Shown here piece after piece: positions 55,166 through 59,585 of a DNA stretch of 59,585 bases (within the stretch, counting starts at the first letter, position 1; the number at the start of each line of letters is the position of its first letter). The translations under genes were made by a program, and so were the position numbers. Where the stretch lies: the NCBI GenBank assembly GCA_021799275.1, contig JAJZAT010000020.1:1-59585 (forward strand). Reading direction: 5' to 3'. Origin of the DNA: Bacillota bacterium (GTDB lineage Bacteria > Bacillota > Sulfobacillia > JAJZYS01 > JAJYTV01). Below the pieces are notes generated by a model that was not told where the DNA came from, did no database searches, and saw only the letters and a program-made list of their open reading frames with translations.

Positions 55166-55735
55166 GTGCAGTGGAAGCTCAGGGACATCGTGGTCGCGTC
55201 GGTGCTGGCGGTGGTGGCGGGCGCCATCTACCTCGGCTGGGACATCATCTTCAAGTTCGTGCCGTCGTCCGTCAACCCGGTCCTGCTCGCGCTGTTCAAC
55301 GGACTTTGGTGGATCGCGGCCGGCATCGTTCCCTACATCGTGCGCCGTCCCGGCGCGGCCTTGCTGGCGGAAGCGGTCGGCGGCCTCATCGAGTTTCTGC
55401 TCGGCAGTCCTTACGGCATTCAGGCGTTCACCATTGGCATCGCGCAGGGCCTGGGTGTCGAGGTGGGGTTCGCGCTCGGGGGCTGGAAGCGCTACGGCTG
55501 GGGCTTCATGCTGCTCGCGACCGCGCTCGGCGGGATCGGGAACTACGTCTACTCCTACTTCTATTACGGCGTGAACGACTACTCGGCGGCTTTGCAGACC
55601 GGGTACCTGGTCGCCTCGATGGTCTCCGGCGCGATCCTCGCGGGGGCGCTTTCGAAGCTGGTCGGCGACGCTTTACGTCGCACTGGCGTGCTGCGCAATT
55701 TCGCGATCGCGAAGGAGCAGGCTCACGCCTCCTGA
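55166..55735 (+). CDS. ykoE: Thiamine-precursor ECF transporter S component, YkoE-like
   Basis: 189-residue membrane protein, about six helices (DIVVASVLAVVAGAIYLGWD, then LFNGLWWIAAGIVPYIV, GVNDYSAALQTGYLVASMVS). The family binds hydroxymethylpyrimidine or thiamine. GTG 55166 follows GAGGAGG. Its position after a TPP riboswitch and before the energising module supports the call. Confidence 0.88.
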   Translation: MQWKLRDIVVASVLAVVAGAIYLGWDIIFKFVPSSVNPVLLALFNGLWWIAAGIVPYIVRRPGAALLAEAVGGLIEFLLGSPYGIQAFTIGIAQGLGVEVGFALGGWKRYGWGFMLLATALGGIGNYVYSYFYYGVNDYSAALQTGYLVASMVSGAILAGALSKLVGDALRRTGVLRNFAIAKEQAHAS

Positions 55736-55736
55736 A

Positions 55737-58100
55737 GTGGCGGTCGACGTGCCGGCCGACCATCCAGGGGAGTTGCTGCTGCGCCTGAGGGACGTGGCGT
55801 TGTCCTATGGCGATCGCCCGCCCGTGATCGAAGGGGCCGACTTCGAGCTGCGGCGGGGCGACGCGGTGCTCCTCGTGGGCCCGAGCGGCTGCGGCAAGTC
55901 GACGCTGGCCCAGATCGCCGTAGGCCTCATACCGGGCGTCGTGGAGGCGGAGGTGCGCGGCGAGGTCTGGCGTTCGCCGCGCCTCCTCCGCCCGGGTGCG
56001 GTCGGCTATGTGTTCCAGGACCCGGCGGCGCAGCTCTGCCAGCTCACCGTCGGGCGGGAGGTCGCGTTCGGCCCCGAGAACCTGCGCGTGCCGACAGAGG
56101 CGATGCCTGAGCGCATTGCGCAGGCGCTTCGGGATGTCGGCCTCGCGGTCGATCCGGAGGAGTTCGACGGGGTGCTCTCGGGGGGCATGCAGCAGAAGCT
56201 CGCCATCGCCAGCGCGCTCGCGCAGCGCCCGGAACTTCTGGTGCTCGACGAGCCGACGGCTAACCTCGACCCGCGGGCGACCGCGGAGATCTTTCGCCTG
56301 ATCGCGCGGCTGTGCGAGATGGGCCACACGCTGCTCGTCATCGAGCACAAGTTCGCCGGACTGATGGGCAGCCTCGACTACGTGGTGGCGCTGGGCCCGG
56401 GAGGCAGGGAGGTATTCGCGGGGCCCCTCCCTGCCACCGTCGAGGAGCGCTTCGGGCAGATGCGGGAACTCGGCGTCGTGCCCGACTGGGCCAGCTCGCC
56501 CGGAGCGCAGCCGTCTCCTCCGGCCAGACCGGTCGCCGACTCGGCTACGACCGTGACGTTTAGCGCCGAGGGACTGGGCTACACCTACGTGGCGGCGGCC
56601 CTGCGCCGGAGACTCCGCCGGCGCGGTCAGGAGCCGCGCTTCGCCTTTCGTGACCTGAGCTTCGCGATCCCGCGCGGGAGCCTGACCGCGATCGTCGGTC
56701 CGAACGGCTCCGGCAAGTCGACGCTGCTGCGCGTCCTGGCGGGGTTCGAAAGGCCCACCGAGGGGACATTGGAGCGCCCGACCGGTCGGGGCGAGATCGC
56801 CTTCGCTTTCCAGAACCCCGAGCACCAGTTCGTCTACGAATCGGTGGCGGAGGAACTCGCGAACCGCTACCTAGGCGACGGACAGGTGCCGGACGACGTG
56901 CTCGAGCTGCTCCGCGAATTCGGCCTCGCTGGCCACGAGCGGCAAAGTCCGTTCGCGCTCAGCCAGGGGCAGAAGCGCCGTCTCTCGGTCGCGGCGATGC
57001 TTGTGCAGCAGCACGAGGCCTACCTGCTCGACGAGCCGACCTTCGGCCAGGACGCGCGCACGCAGGAGGCGATCATGCAGCGTCTTCTGGCCCTGCAGGC
57101 CTCCGGGCGGACGGTTGTGGTGACGACGCACGACATGGACCTGGTGCGGCGCTATGCGACGCAGGTGGTGGCGCTCTCGGAGGGCCGCCTGCTCTTTTCC
57201 GGATCACCTCAGGAACTCGTCGAGCGATCAGATATCCTGCGCGCCGCCAACCTCGTCGCGGACCAGGAAGAACCCCCCGCCGCGGAGGACGCACCGGATG
57301 TATCGCCCGGTGGCGTCACCGCGAGATTCGTGCGCATCGCGCCGGCCCAGGCGCTCTCTCCCATCGGTCGACTCCATCCGGCGATGCAGCTCCTCGCTAC
57401 CCTGCTGGCGATGGTTGTGCTGGCCTTCACGGTGAACGTGCGCCAGGGTGCCTACCTGACGCTGCTGCCGCTCTTGCTGCTCGTCCTAGGCGCAAGACTC
57501 ACCCTACGCCAAGTGGCCACGCGGATGTTGCCGTTCCTTATCTTTTTCGCCATGTACACGTGGACGCTCACGGCATACGCCCACGTGCCGCCCGGCGCGC
57601 CGGCCGTGCACTTCCTGTTCTTCCGTTTGAGCCTCCCAGGCCTCTACGCGGGACTCGCGCTCGGCATGCGGATGCTGGCCACCGTGACCTTCGCCGTCCT
57701 CTTCGTCTCCACGGCTGACGTCACGGATCTGCTGTCCAGTCTGGCGCAGAACTTCCGGGTCCCACCGAAGTTCGCATACGGCACGCTGGCCGGGCTGCGC
57801 TTCTTCCCCCTCTTCGAGGAGGAATGGAATCGGCTGCGGCGAGCGCGGGCCCTGCGCCAGCGGGACGGCCGCTTCCGCGTCACTCGCGTCGTGACCTACG
57901 CGCTGCCGCTGCTCGGGCAGGCGATCCGCACCGGTGAACGGGTCGCGATCGCCATGCAGGCGCGGGGCTTCACGGGAGACGCCATGGAGCGTGCAAAGGC
58001 ACGCAGCTACTATCGGCGCCTGCGTGTCCGCCTGGTGGATGTCGCCTACGTCGTCATGCTCGTATCCCTGAGCGTGTTCCTGCTCTGGCTGGGCCGCTGA
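55737..58100 (+). CDS. Fused double ATPase plus EcfT transmembrane protein (YkoD-YkoC fusion)
   Basis: 787-residue three-part protein. ATPase 1: GPSGCGKST near 47, LSGGMQQKLA near 147, LLVLDEPTANLDP. ATPase 2: GPNGSGKST near 320, LSQGQKRRLS near 407, YLLDEPTFGQD. From about 530 on there is an EcfT/CbiQ-like membrane domain with several helices and the coupling motifs AIAMQARGF and LRRARALRQR. In Bacillus these are separate ykoD and ykoC genes. With ykoE it makes a complete energised HMP/thiamine importer. Confidence 0.9.
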   Translation: MAVDVPADHPGELLLRLRDVALSYGDRPPVIEGADFELRRGDAVLLVGPSGCGKSTLAQIAVGLIPGVVEAEVRGEVWRSPRLLRPGAVGYVFQDPAAQLCQLTVGREVAFGPENLRVPTEAMPERIAQALRDVGLAVDPEEFDGVLSGGMQQKLAIASALAQRPELLVLDEPTANLDPRATAEIFRLIARLCEMGHTLLVIEHKFAGLMGSLDYVVALGPGGREVFAGPLPATVEERFGQMRELGVVPDWASSPGAQPSPPARPVADSATTVTFSAEGLGYTYVAAALRRRLRRRGQEPRFAFRDLSFAIPRGSLTAIVGPNGSGKSTLLRVLAGFERPTEGTLERPTGRGEIAFAFQNPEHQFVYESVAEELANRYLGDGQVPDDVLELLREFGLAGHERQSPFALSQGQKRRLSVAAMLVQQHEAYLLDEPTFGQDARTQEAIMQRLLALQASGRTVVVTTHDMDLVRRYATQVVALSEGRLLFSGSPQELVERSDILRAANLVADQEEPPAAEDAPDVSPGGVTARFVRIAPAQALSPIGRLHPAMQLLATLLAMVVLAFTVNVRQGAYLTLLPLLLLVLGARLTLRQVATRMLPFLIFFAMYTWTLTAYAHVPPGAPAVHFLFFRLSLPGLYAGLALGMRMLATVTFAVLFVSTADVTDLLSSLAQNFRVPPKFAYGTLAGLRFFPLFEEEWNRLRRARALRQRDGRFRVTRVVTYALPLLGQAIRTGERVAIAMQARGFTGDAMERAKARSYYRRLRVRLVDVAYVVMLVSLSVFLLWLGR

Positions 58101-58216
58101 GCGCACGGCATGGAGAGAGAGAGGACATGGGGAACCCTTCCCACATTCGGCTCGGCCCTGACGCGATGTTCAGACCGCTCCGTCCTTACCGAGGCGAGCG
58201 AACCAGCATTGCACTC

Positions 58217-58279
58217 CTAGGACGGCGCCTCATCGTCAGCCTTGCCGGTAGCCGTGGTATGGAGCTCGAAGGTCGCCAT
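58217..58279 (-). pseudogene. Possible VapC-type toxin stub (20 codons)
   Basis: ATG 58279 overlaps the antitoxin stop as TAATG, the usual vapBC junction. It reads MATFELHTTATGKADDEAPS then TAG. The first ten residues resemble a PIN-domain start (M-A-x-F-x-L-D-T-S-A), but the catalytic Asp is His. The rest of the toxin is absent. The gap 58101-58216 contains nothing else. Confidence 0.35.
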
Positions 58280-58536
58280 TAGTCGCCCCTATCCCACCCG
58301 GCTCGCACCGACCGAACCCATGCGTCGGTTTCTTCCTCGCTTCGCCAATGCGGCGGAAGGTCGTTCGTAAGCATTCCCTTGCCTGACCGCACGGCCTGCA
58401 ATTGCCGAAGTCGGTGCACGTACTCTCTTAGTGCCTCAGTGACAATAGCCCCTCGCGTCTCATCAGCTCGAAGATCGTCAATCTCCTTCACGACTTCAGC
58501 TGGGACACGAACGTGAATCATCACGCTCTTTGCCAT
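58279..58536 (-). CDS. VapB/CopG-like RHH antitoxin
   Basis: 85 residues: VMIHVRVPAEVVKEIDDLRA then GAIVTEALREYVHRLRQLQA is a ribbon-helix-helix domain, followed by an acidic tail (EEETDAWVRSVRAGWDRG) that would bind a toxin. ATG 58536. Its toxin seems to be lost. Confidence 0.75.
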   Translation of the reverse strand: MAKSVMIHVRVPAEVVKEIDDLRADETRGAIVTEALREYVHRLRQLQAVRSGKGMLTNDLPPHWRSEEETDAWVRSVRAGWDRGD

Positions 58537-58679
58537 AGCATTACCGTTCTCATTGTGCGATGGCATTGTGCTCCACAGCGCGCTGCGCCTCACATGTGCG
58601 GTCCTCTGGTCGGTAGATCTGACTCACGGCCAGAAGGTGTGCGATCCAGCAGTGATGAGCCTCTTCCGCCACGGTTCCG

Positions 58680-58706
58680 AACCTCCTGATCACCAGTCAA
58701 GGGGTC
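58680..58706. repeat. 27-bp imperfect inverted repeat, copy C
   Basis: Arms AACCTCCTGAT (58680-58690) and GTCAAGGGGTC (58696-58706), spacer CACCA. It lies in the 390-base gap upstream of the VapB-like gene, which has no other recognised feature. Confidence 0.65.
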
Positions 58707-58928
58707 TCGAGCCCTCACGCTTCTCTTTCAGTCCAACCGATTGCATCTGGTCACGCCGTACCCTTCCACCGCCCGCAGGCCGATCGTGCTTCGCGTCGGC
58801 CGCGTAAGGCTTTTCGGGCACCCGCGCGAGCCCTTGCGATTGATCCGCCCGGCTACCCTCCCTCGCCCAGCAACAGCGACGCATGATGGCTCCGTAATTG
58901 TCAAGACACGGACGCCTTTTCGATGTCG

Positions 58929-59470
58929 CTACTCCCGATTGCCAGGCCGCGCAGGTCTAAAGTCAACAAGGTGCTCAGGAAACAGAATCCCCAACTTCTG
59001 TGTGGACTTATTCAAACCCAATTCATATTTGTCAGCAATCATCCCAAATTCCTTTCTTACATCCTTCTCAAGGCAACCCATCAGATACGCAGTGAATTCT
59101 CCTACTACCGTGACTTCCTCACGGACCTTTTCCAGCCCCACAGCTCTCATAACGACTCCAAGGCTTCGTTCCCACATCGTCCGGTACTCCTGAAATATCG
59201 GCACAGTCCCTTGGAAGTAGACGTCGTTGAACCGAAGTTTTTCGACCACTACGTTACCATGGAGCATATCGTTACGCTCATTGACCAGCGAACTGTATTC
59301 CGAGCACTGCGGCGAGGACCAGTCAGGGGAGCGCTCGAACCCGATGCAATTTATCCGAAGAGACTTAACCGTGGACTTTTAGACTTTTCAGCGGCCCAGG
59401 CGGACTGCATAAACGCATAGTCCAACTCCGCGAGGTATAGGGCATAGGAAAAAGCCCTTTGTTCTCCCAT
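58929..59470 (-). pseudogene. HEPN-like protein gene with a one-base frameshift
   Basis: The first frame, from ATG 59470, reads GEQRAFSYALYLAELDYAFM and on to SPRLSLFG, then a stop. The second continues INCIGFERSPDWSSPQ and EYSSLVNERNDMLHGNVVVE to a normal end at 58929. One extra base at about 59355 joins them into about 180 residues. ERNDMLHG has the R-x4-H spacing of HEPN ribonucleases, and the rest is helical. The HEPN call is tentative. Base composition is lower in GC than in the neighbours, suggesting transfer. Confidence 0.5.
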
Positions 59471-59585
59471 AACTGGTAGCAAGGTAAATCGGGTGTCTGT
59501 GTAAAACCTTTCTCGATGACCTGCGTGCTACTTGGCAGGGCAACCAGGTCAGGGAGAAAGGCAGGATGAGCGTACAAGAGCGCCG
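59471..59585. other. Right edge of the window, nothing recognised
   Basis: AT-richer 115 bases upstream of the HEPN-like gene; probably its promoter region. Confidence 0.4.

Overview
The window is 59.6 kb of GC-rich chromosomal DNA. It reads as a high-GC member of the Bacillota (Firmicutes), perhaps a Sulfobacillus- or Symbiobacterium-like lineage. The main reasons are a classical T-box leader on a branched-chain amino acid operon, a TPP riboswitch on a thiamine-precursor ECF transporter, a HelD-type helicase, strong AGGAGG ribosome sites and several lipoprotein genes. The phylum call is an inference; no rRNA or tRNA gene was found to confirm it.

Layout. 1-1.7 kb: the end of an IS66-type transposase coupled to a DruA-like (DUF4338) gene. 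2.1-3.6 kb: tandem rhodanese plus TauE/SafE exporter. 4-7.2 kb: an orphan beta-rich protein, a frameshifted DUF3024 gene, an AbiEii-type nucleotidyltransferase with a short partner, and small membrane proteins. 7.4-20.5 kb: HelD, a peptidoglycan-binding protein, a lipoprotein, an epimerase, MFS pumps, a metallo-beta-lactamase-fold hydrolase with a decayed copy of itself 3 kb away, a BNR lipoprotein, a GNAT, and a MarR-MFS pair. 20.8-29.7 kb: a frameshifted ArsN2-ArsN1-like double acetyltransferase, secreted hydrolase and S41 peptidase, an MFS pump and a large BNR-propeller lipoprotein. 29.8-39.8 kb (minus strand): the ilv-leu operon, transcribed as T-box, ilvN, ilvC, leuA, leuC, leuD, leuB, ilvB, ilvD. 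40-43.6 kb: a frameshifted DadA-like oxidoreductase and a DrrAB-like ABC exporter. 43.7-49.9 kb: an accessory island with an IS200/IS605 element, TacAT, BrnT-like/RHH, an IS21 relic, an AbrB-type module and a broken higBA. 49.9-54.8 kb: MFS pump, ArsR-type regulator and a YcdB/S-layer-like exported protein. 55-58.1 kb: TPP riboswitch, ykoE and a fused ykoD-ykoC gene. 58.2-59.5 kb: a VapB-like antitoxin with a toxin stub and a frameshifted HEPN-like gene.

The ilv-leu operon should supply leucine, valine and (with threonine deaminase, not present here) isoleucine under tRNA-charging control. The thiamine cluster imports a precursor under TPP control.

Two signals stand out. First, four 27-bp imperfect inverted repeats (11-bp arms, 5-bp spacer) lie in intergenic DNA of the accessory regions. 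Two of them bracket the TacAT toxin-antitoxin pair, which recalls the Xer-type pdif cassettes of plasmids. Second, at least six accessory genes carry single-base frameshifts, nearly all consistent with loss of one base, while the core biosynthetic genes are intact.
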